From Heterotrichella gracilis (taxonomy: Eukaryota > Sar > Xanthophyceae > Tribonematales > Xanthonemataceae), in assembly GCA_032358255.1 (NCBI GenBank), contig JAULBX010004443.1, forward strand, positions 1-64,000: DNA of 64,000 nucleotides. Direction: 5' to 3'. A program made the translations under genes and the position numbers. Every line of letters begins with the position of its first letter. Within the stretch, counting starts at the first letter, position 1. The notes below the pieces were generated by a model. The model was not told the DNA's origin. It did not search any database and was given only the letters and a program-made list of their open reading frames with translations. Below, in pieces: positions 34,851 to 54,000 of the stretch.

Positions 34851-36838
34851 TGCGGAGTTGGCTGAGCCCTTGTAGGATCTGCTATGCAACGCTTGCACAG
34901 CTGTCAACCCAAACTTTGTCATTCCCCAATACTCCTGCCGCCAGACGTTCACATCCGTGGATTGAGATTTTTCATATGATATTTGTGGTGCGACTGAAGT
35001 GTTCAACAGTCATTGTGTGGCACTGACACCAACTGCTATATCAGCTTTGCAATTTTTAACCCTGCTACTCTTGGCATATGGTGCGCTCAATACTTGCCAA
35101 TGGACCTTTCGTGTTGCCTCAAAATTTGGTAAGAGGCATTTGTGACCTGCTTTTCCATGCATATTTGCTATCACGCCATTGACGCTGTTTTTATTCATTA
35201 TTAGCCTGGTCCAGAGGCTAATTTTCATTGGCATGCAATCTGGATACTCATGTGTCCATGCTACCCATTGGATCAGGCACTGCACAGGATCCTGTCAGTG
35301 AAGTTCATTTATTGGCCCAGCGCCTACTTAGCGCCTGGAAGGCAGAAAATTCCAACTGCCCCTTCATCCAGTAGCAAATTATTTTAGTGACCGTCTGGGC
35401 GCAGTAGCCATTGGCAAATGCCCACAGCCGCAATGCCTTTCAATCCAAGTGGTCAGCATGCACTGCCACAGTTCTTGGAACATAACTGTATACAACTGTA
35501 GTTGCTATGCCGCCATTGGCGTCTGTTTTCTTTTCTTTTCTTTATCTGAAAGTCAAGGGCCTCCCACATGCCACCGTGGGCGGCGCCTGCCAAGTCCAAC
35601 TCTCAGTCAACTTGTCAATGAGAGATCAGCTGCATCATGCTGCCCACACACCAGTGCTGTAGACGCAGTACAGTTCATGCGTGGATGCGGAGGACTTGCT
35701 GCAAAGGCTTTGTAAGAATGCCTTCTCAACCGTCACCCACGCTGTACACCACACAAGCCTTCTTATCAGTACTACCCAGCTTGACAGTGTGCAAGTGGCC
35801 ACATCCTCCGAGGCTATGCTAGGATCTGGATCGCTAGCTAGGCGAGGCCAACCAATGCTGCTTTAGGGTAACGAGGGGTGATAATTACCCTATGCACCCA
35901 TACAGCTGGCCATACAAACAGACCGTGTCCGCCAACACGGCTAAAATCAGGAGTCGGGCGTAAGACTTAGTGTTGCGGGGTGCAACTGTGGCTGCTGAAG
36001 ACCCGTCATGCTAGCGCGGGCGATTGCGTTGCGCAGTCACCTTGCACCGGCCGGGCGTTGGTGATCATTCCCACGCCCCAAGCCCACCGAGTGAAATTGT
36101 GACCGTTGCCGTCACGGCTCCGTTTTGCACTGCACTGGTTGAACCATAAGGACGGCCGTTCCTTGGCCAAGTACCCGTAAATGCTTTGAGCATGCTTTGT
36201 CACAAATCACATTTCGTAGCCACATAAAACACTGCAACTGGGAGACTGAGTAGTACCAAAAGCCCGCACAGTGGACTGGGCCCGGTCCCGGGAGCTGTCA
36301 GCCGCCCAAACAGTCAAGGTGACTGCTAACACTTCCGAGAATTAGGGTACCTTTGGAAGCAGGTTCTGGGATACCTTGGACCATTTTGCCAACGGTTGAA
36401 CACTGCAACCTTGGCAGGGTTGAAGACCTGAAGTATAACCAACCCCACGGTGAAGCCTGGCCACCACAGCCGCATTGAATGCCTCACACTCAGGGCAAGG
36501 GCGGGCAGAGGCCTGGCGTTGGGCCCACGCTAGGGGGAGGGCGGTACACAATCATAAGGGAGCTCAATCGTACGTGCTGCATTCCATGCAAACTCACTGT
36601 ATTCATGCACGAGCTTCAGACGGTGCAGAGTGCCAAAAGATTTATGCCATGATGCCACCCGGAGTTCCATTACACAACTTTGCGCACATGATGGCCACAC
36701 CGCACCATAACTGCCTGCATCACAGTGCCGTGTCCCCCTGCACCAACCACTTGGGGTTTAATAGGCGTTGATGACCCCTCACGCTTGCAAACCCTAAACC
36801 CTAATCCCTAACCCTGACCTCTCAACCTGCTATCCCAG
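34851..36838. other. Intergenic stretch that should contain the 5' exon of the next kinase
   Basis: No complete gene. The kinase exon at 36839 starts two-thirds through a codon and lacks the beginning of its glycine loop, so at least one exon ending with a single spare base should lie here or further upstream. Candidate donors (for example near 36311 and 36452) were inspected but none gave a convincing kinase N-terminus. A CCCTAAA-like array lies at 36789-36815. Confidence 0.45.
36789..36815. repeat. Telomere-like array before kinase acceptor
   Basis: AAACCCTAAACCCTAATCCC followed by TAACCCT lies about 25 bases upstream of the acceptor at 36838. A second motif (ACCCTAGGGTAGGG) begins just after the donor at 36961. 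Confidence 0.8.
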
Positions 36839-39283
36839 GTGGCGGCACTGCAGTTGTGTACGAGGCCACTGATGCCACCAGCGGCTGCCACGTGGCACTC
36901 AAGGTCATGCACAGCAGCGGGGGCAAGATGGCCATACCAGTCAAGGCAGTCAAGCGGGAGGTGAGGAAACCCTAGGGTAGGGTTGGGGCTGTCTTAAAAC
37001 AACCATCTTCAACAGCACGCCCAAGCTTTCACACGTCTGTTCAACAGCATGTAATGTGTGCGCACAGATTGCTGCAAAGGCAACATGTTTGCAAAGATAT
37101 GCATGCATGTATATCACGGCTTTTGACTGCCCAGCCTGTGTGCGCACCCTGAGTGGCGTTCAGGCCTGAAATTCTCATCTCCCCATCAGGTTGAGTACGC
37201 GAGCAGCATCCAGCACCCCAACATTGTGCGCCTGCTTGATCTGTTTGCTGAGGGCGACCAGCTCATCATTGTGTGGGAGCTCATCAAGGGGAGCGATCTG
37301 CTGGACCTGCTCAATAAATTTGAAGGTGGGCCCCATGAGGAAGCTGGAGACCTGACTTATCATGCCATGCATGGGAGGGAGCTGTGCGGAACATTACTGG
37401 TGGCCACCATGGCATTGGCACTGGGGCATGAGTGGTGCACTCACTCACTCGCATGCAATTCGGGAGAGCTAACAGCACCTTTGCTGAATTCACAGCCATC
37501 GAAAGCCTCCATTGCTGCATACAAAATGTGCATTACTGCATAGTGTAGACACCCAGTCCACAGACACCCAGTGCCACCACTGAAAGCACCAGGTCAAAAA
37601 TCTCGACACAACAAAATGGTGGAGGACGATGTTCCGCCTGTGCCCCGCAGGCCGCATGCCAGAGGCTCGCGCCGCCTTTTACTTCTCCCAGGTGCTCACC
37701 GCTGTGCGCTTCATCCACGCCAACGGGCTGTGCCACCGCGACCTCAAGCCCGAGAACTGCATGGTGGAGGAGGGCACAGGCCTGCTCAAGATCATCGACT
37801 TTGGGCTGTCTAAGCACCTGGACTCGGCTGTCACACTGGGGTGCGTGTGAACATAAAATATGTTCCTGTGAATAAATAATACAAAATGAGTTGCCTCATC
37901 ATCTCGCCGAACTGGTTGTTGCTGTAATTAATTTAAAGTGTCACTGATTTAAGTGTCACTGACTTTTAAGATAAGTTATTCACACACTTACAGGCGTTCC
38001 AGCAGTACAATCGTATTAGCATCAAATTGCATGCGCTCATAATGAGTGATTAGCAAGCCAATATATTGATCAGCAATTCCTCAAAAATGAATGATATCAT
38101 ACAGGAATCATCTCAATGTTGCGGTTTGCTGCAGGGTTGGGACACCAGACTATATGGCACCTGAGATGCTGGGCGTTGCCCCCGGTCAGGTTGGCCAGGG
38201 CTTGAAGCGGTATGACCCCAAGGGGGTTGATGTGTGGGCCATGGGGGTGCTGCTGTTCCTTCTCGTCACGGGGATGTACCCCTTCGAGGTGAGCAGGAAA
38301 CCTGTAGGCGGGAAACATGGATCCAATTGATTTGGAAGCATCAGATAGAAATGTTGTTCAGATGCACACTGTGACTCCCCCCTCCCCTGGTCAACTGCAA
38401 TGCATGGTTGCATTGCATAAAATCATACTCTTGTCTCTGTCGTTATCTGTATCTAGCGGTTGTGCCACCTGCTCCCGTAATGTGTAATATTCCTCATTTT
38501 GCCTTGCCTGCGCAGGACCCCTCCCACCCCAACAGCGTGGTGCACACCCTCCAGAACATCTCCCGCGGCGCCTGCCGCCCCCTGCCGCCAGGTGTCAGCC
38601 CACAGGTGGCCGACCTGCTGGCCCAGCTGCTGCAGCGGGACCCCAAGCAGCGCATCACATTGGACCACATTGAGCAGCACCCATGGCTGGCAGGGGCAGA
38701 GAAGGCGCATGTGGATGGCACTGCGGCCATGTGTGGCGTGAAGGTAGGGTTTGGTTTGGTGCCACACATGTGGCGCCCAGGTTGCGCACCTCCCAGACTG
38801 TCTCAATGGCAAACCAGTTTGAAATGGCAGAATGTCAAAGTTGAGCCTGCACATATTATCACAGGGTATGATATACATTGTATAAATAATATTGTATTAA
38901 AGGAACTCTGTACCCAAAACTCCCAAAATGTCCTGTTAGGTTATAAATAGATGCTAGTCTGGTGTAACGTAAACTTTAAAAGGTGGCACATTGCTTTATA
39001 ATCCAACATTTTGAATCCAACGTGTGTTCATGTCATGCCATCAGTGATCACAACAATTGTGATCATCAGCCTTCCATCCATTCTGCAGGCTGACTGCCAG
39101 GCCCACCTCACGCCCATGCACGAGCAGCCAGAGGAAGGCCCGAGGCTGGATAGGATGGGACCCAAGGCCGCACACCACCCCCCGCACGTGGTGGCAAGCG
39201 CGGGAGGCAGCGTGTGGGAGCGCATCTTCCACTGCTTTGGGTCCAGGGGGCCCCAACCAGTGAATGCAGGTCACCAAAACTGA
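36839..39283 (+). CDS. SnRK/CAMK-like Ser/Thr protein kinase, 5' partial
   Basis: Exons 36839-36960, 37190-37325, 37651-37840, 38135-38288, 38516-38743 and 39089-39283 (stop TGA); 340 residues plus a missing N-terminus. The fragment starts inside the glycine loop (GGTAVVYEA), then has the ATP lysine in VALKVM, HRDLKPEN, DFGLSK, GTPDYMAPEM and DVWAMGVLLFLLVTG. All catalytic residues are present. The kinase domain ends with RITLDHIEQHPWL, followed by a short tail ending in FGSRGPQPVNAGHQN with no recognisable regulatory domain. The long insert GVAPGQVGQGLKRYDPKG lies in the activation-segment/APE-to-DVW loop. The overall look is CAMK/SnRK-type, but the subfamily cannot be fixed by eye. Substrate and location are unknown. 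It converges with the PKG-like gene. Confidence 0.85.
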
Positions 39284-40342
39284 CCCCGGGGGACCACTGT
39301 CCAATATGGTACCCGATCTGGACATTCTTCAAGCAAGGAGAATTTTTTTACTTTAGTATTACTAAAGTATTAGTAAAGTATTGAGGAAAAAAACACATAG
39401 ACTTTTTTTTAGTCTTTTAGGTGTTGCTATATATCTTTTAAAGTATTATTTTCAGCCGAGATCCAGTCATTGTCACAAGTAGGTGTGCGTTGATGGGCAG
39501 CCCAGGTAGGCCCTTTTACGGCCCCCACTGTACTGATAGAAATATTATATCCTGCTAGCACAAGCTGTCAACATTGATGGATCCATCGATGATATCACAT
39601 GGTGCACTGTGTGACACAATGATTGCCACATGGAACAGTTCAATCAAGATATCGTGGCGGCAAGATTTTGACAATCATGAATGATCGTGCGGCCGCGGGG
39701 GCGTGACCTGACCAATGGGCTTACAAATACAACGTTCGTCGTGCCACTGTGAAGTTCAATAAATTTATAAAGCTAGTCTTAGACCAATTGTATGTTACAG
39801 TTTCCAAATGGCACTTTCATTCCAGATGAACCTCAGTGCAGAGCAGAATGAAGCGCGCGTGTAGTCACTGACACGCGACCATTGCCCATTCATGGTCAGA
39901 CCATTTCACCTGTTGCACTGCTGAGTCCCAGGCCAGCGGACTTTCAAAGTTTCAAAATTGGAAATCTAATGTGAGTCACGACTTGGGTCTAAGAGAAGAT
40001 TCGCAATGCCGGCTGAAGCAATGAAACCAAGGATGCCATGTGCAGTCCTTGGCAAGGTAAAGTTTTTCGCACTGGTCAGTAAGTTCCTTGGCTTGTAAGC
40101 CAGTTGGATAATTTTGATAAAGAAATGCCTACATTGAGGTACCTACAAGAGTGATGCCCATGGTCTCCCTCCCTCACACTGCTAACCTGTAAACAACAAA
40201 CATCTGATCTACGCGCACAGACCCCGAACTGCACTGCGCAGGCGTACCATGCACCGTGGGTAATAAGATAATAAAATGGGAGTATTATGCAATTACCCTT
40301 GCGTCCACGCCCCGTCCCGCCCCATCCACGCTCCCCCATCCC
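39284..40342. other. Convergent intergenic stretch
   Basis: Between the stops of the SnRK-like kinase and the PKG-like gene. No coding sequence is supported. An A+T-rich palindromic run of CTTTAGTA/TACTAAAG units lies at about 39351-39383. Confidence 0.45.
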
Positions 40343-47217
<6,875 letters not shown>

Positions 47218-48003
47218 CTGCTTAGGCAACCGTGCTAGTGCTCCTCATTGCTTGATCAAGTGTACCCGGTACGACCAAAAACATGCCAGAGACTCTGACG
47301 AAAGTGCGACAAGGTGAGTTCATTGTGGAGAAACTGTTCCCATAACGACATCTTCGTCGGCAAATAACCAAGCAGAGGCTACTTTCGAACTGGTATTATT
47401 GGGTGGGGCCAGATGGGTAAAAAGCCAAGATGTTTAGAACAGGTGGGCACTTCGTGGGTTTGTAACCGAATACAAACCGAAACACAGGCGGTCTCGCAGG
47501 CTTGGGCAACGACTGAGGGTGGTTTGCGCAACAGATTGCTGTCACAAACGCCCCTGTATTCTAACATTATTCCGGCAAAGTTTCCCGCTGTCCAGGGGGA
47601 GCAGCGCACTAAACAGAAAACACATCGCATGCCCACAACTTATCGGACAGGGCAACGGAACCAATCCTTGGCACGAAGAAGTGCGTTTTCAAGGTTCCCG
47701 CACCTGCATAGTGTGCATGGGTGAAGGGGAATTTCGACGTAATAACCTCTGACCTGCATGCGTTATCCAATATATATGCATGCAGGCTGTACAGACTGAA
47801 ACCCTCGTATTATCCTCAACGCCTTTGGCGTGGTTGTGTCGTAGCACTTTGTATTGTTACTGCCGTCTGCCTGTTGTAAATATTTGACCAGTGTTTGGGC
47901 AGAGTGCCGAGGTGGTGCACGAGCGCACGGAACGATGGGGGCAAGTCTTGACCTGGACACATCCTGAGGTTGTCCTGGAAGTTAGCCCACAGCTGTTGTG
48001 GCG
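47218..48003. promoter_or_regulatory. Divergent spacer between PKG-like and VPS13-like genes
   Basis: 786 bases between two divergent start codons. It must hold both promoters if the first exons are correctly placed. No core element is evident and no coding sequence is supported. Confidence 0.35.
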
Positions 48004-51000
48004 ATGTTTTTCCTGCTGCTCGCGGCAGCTGTGGCTGCATCTGCCACTGGGTATGTGGCAGTGACCAAGCTGAATGCCGTGGAGCGGGTCGTGGCTCTTG
48101 TGCTGAGGCGGGTCCTCAACTCGATAGGCAACAACTCGGCAGAGTTTGGCAAGTTCGAGGTTCAGCACACCGGATGGGGTACGTATGTTCAGCGGTGGAC
48201 CTTGTTCGTGGCTTGGAGGTCATTTGGGCATTGGTGACCTGCATGGTTTGACTCCCATGCTGCATTTGGCACTACACATTGTGGTGGGGTGTCCTCCCTA
48301 GGTTTGTCTTGGGGAAGTAGATGCAAATTTTGCACCGCCAACTGCAAATTTCAACGAGTTATCAAGTAGAGAGTAAAGTGTCCTGCAGCAGTGAACCGTT
48401 TGACATTGACTGACCATATGCATGCATATACATGCGCCATGACATGTACGGGTATCACCAGGTCATCACGTCCACCATGGGGCAGGTTGCACCCCTGCAG
48501 ACAACATAGGTTTTTGCACCTCTACGTGCTGAAGTTGCTGTAGCTCGCGAGTGTGGCGTTTTCCTCCATACTGCCGCACACTTAGCAAACCTCCTGGCGT
48601 GCATTCCCACTGGTTTGTCGCTACCAACGTGCATTCATGATGCCAATGAGCATGCCTTGGTCATCGAGAAGTCAAATAGCCTCCCCAAATCTCCCTCCTG
48701 GTCCCTGCCAGGCATCCGCATCCTCAACTTCCACGCCAACACCTCCCGTGGTAACTGTATTCCCATGACTATGTCGGCAGTAAAGTGCATTTACCCTGCA
48801 ATTGGCTGGGTCTTTCATCAAAGGGAATCACGCCGCTCACATGTACCTGCTGGTCACTGCCAGGCATCCGCATCCTCAACTTCACCGCCAACACCTCCCT
48901 GCTCGACAAGTTGGCCGGGGAGCCTGTGCGCGTAGCGCGGCTGGCTGTGGGGGTGGTTGAGCTGCGCTTCCCAGGCACACGCTCACCACTGGTTGTGGCT
49001 GTGAAGGATGTCACGGTGGAAGCGGAGCAGGTCAATATGCCGCAGGTGAGCTGGTTTCAAGCAAATCCGTGGCGATGCAAAACCCTAAACCCTTGAACCC
49101 TAAACCCTACCACACCAGGTCAACATGCCTCAGATGAGCTGCCTGAGATGCAATTGGTTGTTAAGCAAATCCTTAACCCTAGACCCTTAACTGTAAACCC
49201 TACCGCAACAGGTCAACATGCCGCAGATGAGCTGCCCGAGATGCAAGTCCGTGGCCAGGCGAAATATTTTACAGCAGCGCAAATGCATGTTGATATCTCC
49301 ATGCACCCATTGGAATTCAATCGACCACACATGTGAGCTCACCAATGCATTTGACAGCTGGCCATTCAGCCACGATTGCCATTGGAACCCCCTCAACCAT
49401 CCACAAGTGAAGGGCAGGGAGTGCATGGCATTTGATCCCCACCCACCTGGGCGCGCATGAGGATTTGCGACTGGTGCACCATCTTTGCAGCCCCACCCAC
49501 TGTGCGACCTTGAGAAGCTGAGCGCTGAGCACGAGGAGCGAGTGAAGAGTGAGAAGCTGAGTGTGGTGGAGCACCTGCTGTGGGGGAGGGGCAGGGCCAA
49601 GGAGCAGGGGACGGCAGGCGCAGGCGGGGGAAAAGGTGAGTTAAGGGTCAGGGGACATCAGGCACAGGCTGGGGGGGAGGTCATCTTTATGCATCTGAAT
49701 GTTACAAGAAGATGAGCAGGCAAGCCTCGCCACATGCGGCTCAAGGCAGTGTTCAAACCATTTGTTTCGAAAGGCAACGCTGCATGCATATTCTCTTTTC
49801 TGGATATCTGCTAATTTAGAAACCGCTGCATGCAAACATGGTACATTGCACGTGGCACACAAGGGAGGCAGTGAGCATGGTACACAGCGCAATGGAGCGG
49901 TTGGCATGCGTGATCAAGGGTGGAAGGCCGATGCTGCATGCGCAAGATGCATTGGGGCGCGCCCGAGGCTCAAAATGCCAAGGGCTGAGGACGCATGGCA
50001 CAGGAGACTTAGAGCATAGTTTGCATGGGCACTTTTGATGGGCGTTTTTCTGGGCTGCACGGGGCTGCATTTAGCAGCGACTTGTGATGGATAGGGGTGC
50101 ATGGCGCGTGGCCACTGTTGGCGGATACATCACCCCGGACCACGCATGTAAGTGTACATGTAGCTGTGCATGTGCACTGCCCTGACCGTGAGGCTGCTTT
50201 TCTGCTGCAGGTCTCGGCCTGACCACCCGGCTGCAGGTTGAGACCCTGCACAAGATCATCGCCCTGGTGGTGCAGCACGTGGAGCTCAAGGTGCAGGGGG
50301 TGGTGCTGCGGTACACGCAGGATGGGGAGCCGGGCCCGCACCACTGCAGGCCCTACCTGCTGGGCAAGGACTGCGCGGTGGCACGGCTGGAGCGCCTGGT
50401 GCTGTCGCCCTCAGGTGCGGAGTGTGGGGCAGTGGCAATCAGGTTGCCTTGCATCCAGGCTTTAGGGTTTAGGGTTTAGGGTGGCCAGGCTGGAGCGGCT
50501 GGTGTTGTCGCCCTCAGGTGCGGGGCAGCGCCACTGGGTTTACTTGCATCCCTGCACTGCAGCCAGGCTTTAGGGTTTAAGGTCTAGGTTTTAGGGTCTA
50601 GAGCCCAGGGCCATAAACCTGTACACAGTCCTGGTACTGTGACCTGCATCATTGGCAATGATAATTAAACTGGCTACGGAAAGGCTGTACGCGTTGCATG
50701 GCTACCAATATCGATACACCACCCCAGCTCCATGCATTTGCACCCATGTCCCTGCATCAGCCCACCCATGTGTGTCACCTGCAGCTGCCACGCTGGCACA
50801 GACCCAAAACAGCCTGGACCTGGCAGCTCCTAGCACAGACCCCGCACCCACCGGGGTATGGTCGGACCTCATGGCCCTCCTGCACCTGCCCGGGGCGGTG
50901 TGGTCGCACCTGCGCCTCAGCCAACCAATCAGCACGCGGCTGCAGCTGTCGGGTGTACATGTAGCCATCGAGGCCTACGGGCAGCGCACCCCTGTGGGGA

Positions 51001-54000
51001 TCAATGCACAGCGCATGCCATCCAATGCCAGCCAGGGGTTGACGTCGTTCCCGCTGGGGACCGGCGCCGCCGCGCCGCCACCCCCGCAGCTTTCAAAGCC
51101 CGCCACACAGGCTGGGGAGTCCTCGGATGGAGGAGCGAGGAAGGGCAAACGGGTGCGCATAGCAAGCAACCCGCAGCCTCCCCCACCGGCGTTCCCAGCG
51201 CTGAAGCAGCCGCCAGCACCTCGCGCCACCGAGCAGTATGCCATTCTGCGCCAGTGGGGTCTGGAGGTGGTGGTGACGGTGCTCCCGCCCAGCATGCCAT
51301 CCAGCAAGCGTGGCCTGGGCGCATCTTCCCCAGAGGCTGAGGCTGGCGTGGGGGGTGGGGAGGGTGGTGACGGGGATGCGCAGTCAGAAGCCAGTAGCTC
51401 AAGGGCGGGCAGCTCCAAGGGGAGGAATGGAGTCATGAACGGGGTGAACCCAACCCAGAATGGGGGCAGCAGTGCAAACGGCAGCCAAGTCATTCTGGGG
51501 GCGGCCATGGACGCTGCATGTGAGTCCCGCCATGCTGCATGTGCCAAGCTCGTGCCAGTATAACCACTGTAATTGGTTTGCATTTTATTTGCGACAAGTT
51601 GATTAATTTAATTTAAACCTGATTTCCTTTTATATAATCGAAATCTGCTTTCGAAAATATTTCTTTTCTTTTTTACTTTAATGCAGTATATGAAGTTAAA
51701 AGGTTTTATCTTTAGTATTCACATGTACTTATGGTTTCCATCATGTTCTTGTGAGACACAAAACGCTTCTCGCACTGCCGGGACCCACCCTCACCCCCTC
51801 GCCCCCCTTCCCAGGGCAAGGGGCGGCCTCAGCGCCCCAAGCAGACCCCGCAACCACCCCCAAGCCCGCCGCCAGGGCCCCCAAACCAGGCGCCAGCGGC
51901 AGCTCGTCGCTGCTTATGTGCACCATTGATGTGGATGTGCAGCTCAAGGCGCTGGTGCCCCACTTGGAGCCCGAGGCGGTGGCCATTGCCATGCGCATGC
52001 TGGACAGGGCGGACGGCTACTCCCGCTACGCGCAGTGGTGGAGGTACCGGCCGCAGGTAATTTATCTTACAATTAGAAATTATTCTTGAAAATTTGAAGG
52101 TGAAGAATGACCAATTTGGGAAACCCTAATCCAGCTATGCATGGTGTCAATGCAATGGCGCCTATGCGGTCTCACCACCACCGCATGCATTCCCCTTTGT
52201 TGCAGACCAGCGTGACCTCTGATCGCTGCGCGTGGTGGCGATTCGCCGGCACCGCTGCACGCCTGGAGTGCCGCCAGCTCCACCGCCTGCAGTTCCCGCT
52301 CAGCCAGCTGGCAGCCAGGCGGGAGCTGCGGCAGCAGTACCAGCAGCTGTACGCATCCACGCACGTGAAGCACCACAAATTCAGGGTGAGTCGCCAGTTC
52401 CACGTTGACATTCCTGGGCGTTGGTGCCGCCACCGCAATTGCATGGGCTTGACCATGCGCATTGGCCTTAGTGATTGCGCTGCAGGATATATCTATATAG
52501 GTATTGTAATGCATTTTTGCACCAAGGACACCTCATTCTTTGGTTGAGACTTAACTACCATATTGCTGATCCTGGATGATTGTGTTGTGGACACGACTGC
52601 AAGGGGGTCAATGCTACAACCTCAGCGGCGTGCAGAGGAAATGGCAGTGCTGAAGGAGCCACGTTTGCGTGTTTTATTGTACACTTGCCATGGGGTTAAT
52701 TATGGCATGCGCCAGGGGTACGCCTGTAACTTTAATTGCAATTCCATTTCTGCAGGAGCCTCAGCAGGGCCGGTGGTGGTCGTGGCGCAAGACGCGCGCC
52801 GCCAGCGAGGACGACAAGAAGGCGCTGGCTGAGCTTGAGGACAGGCTGAGCGTGGAGGAGATTGCGCACTTCAGGTGGGTGGCTGGGTGGGTGGCGCCAG
52901 TTGCAAGGACACAGCATGTGAGATTGGTGGAGATTGTGCCACCTTTCAGCTCCATGACACTGGAGGTGCATGGCATGGGCATGGCATCGCCACCATCTGG
53001 ATGTCGCTGTCTGTTAATGGGATGAACTGGCGTGGTCTTCTGGTTGTGCCCACCCCTGAGAGGTGTATAACAAATGGCTGCGCGCCCGTATATTGGACCC
53101 TCACTTTGGCTGCGCTCATCTGGTATTTGTCAGCTCCCCGGTGTGCATCACCCCCCTCACCCCTTGTGCCCCGGTGTGCATTATGCACTGCAGCCCTTTT
53201 GCATTACCCACCATACCCCTTGTGCCCCCCCCAGGGCCGGTGTGGCCGCCACCTTCCACAGCTCCCTCCAGGACAGCGACGTGCTGTTCAAGGAAACCAT
53301 GGACATAGTGGACGCAATCGTGGTGCACCCGGGACCAGTGCCTGCCCAGCTGCGCTCCGCGCTCAACAACCCCTCGGGCGCCGCACCCTCGCCATTGCTG
53401 GGGCTGTACATAGGCGCATCCTGCCCCCGCGTGGGGGTGATGCTGGATGTGGCGGAGGAGGGGGGGGTGGCCTGCCCGGCTGCCGGATACAGGACCGTGG
53501 ATAAGGAGTTCAGGAATGTGGCAGCCATCCTGCAGAGCGTGGAGTTTGCGTTCCTGGAGGGTAAGTGTCTTACATACACACACCAGCTTTTGTTTGTGTC
53601 AGGTGTTGTGGGGTACCTGCATGCTTGTAGCATGGCGGGTGTGGCACATGGGTGGGCATGTGAATGGGATGCAGCGGGCCATATGGGAATATGCGCAGCA
53701 GTGGCTGCTGTTGTATTCAAGGATCTTCTGTTTGGGTACTTGCATGCGTATCAGCAGTACAGTCAGAGTAACAGTCACCCTTGCACACCCCGGACGTACA
53801 AAAAACTTCATTATCCCCTTGAGTGTGGGATGTGGCGTGTGGTCAACCAATACCCACATTGATCGCCTTAACTGCAGGCTCCATCCACGTGGGTGCCGAC
53901 TCCCTCACCGTGGGCAGTGCGGAGGACCCCTTCTCCCTCCCCACAAACCTCCTACTGCAATCCCCCTCCCAAGACGCGCTGGCCACCCTGGGGGTCGCCA

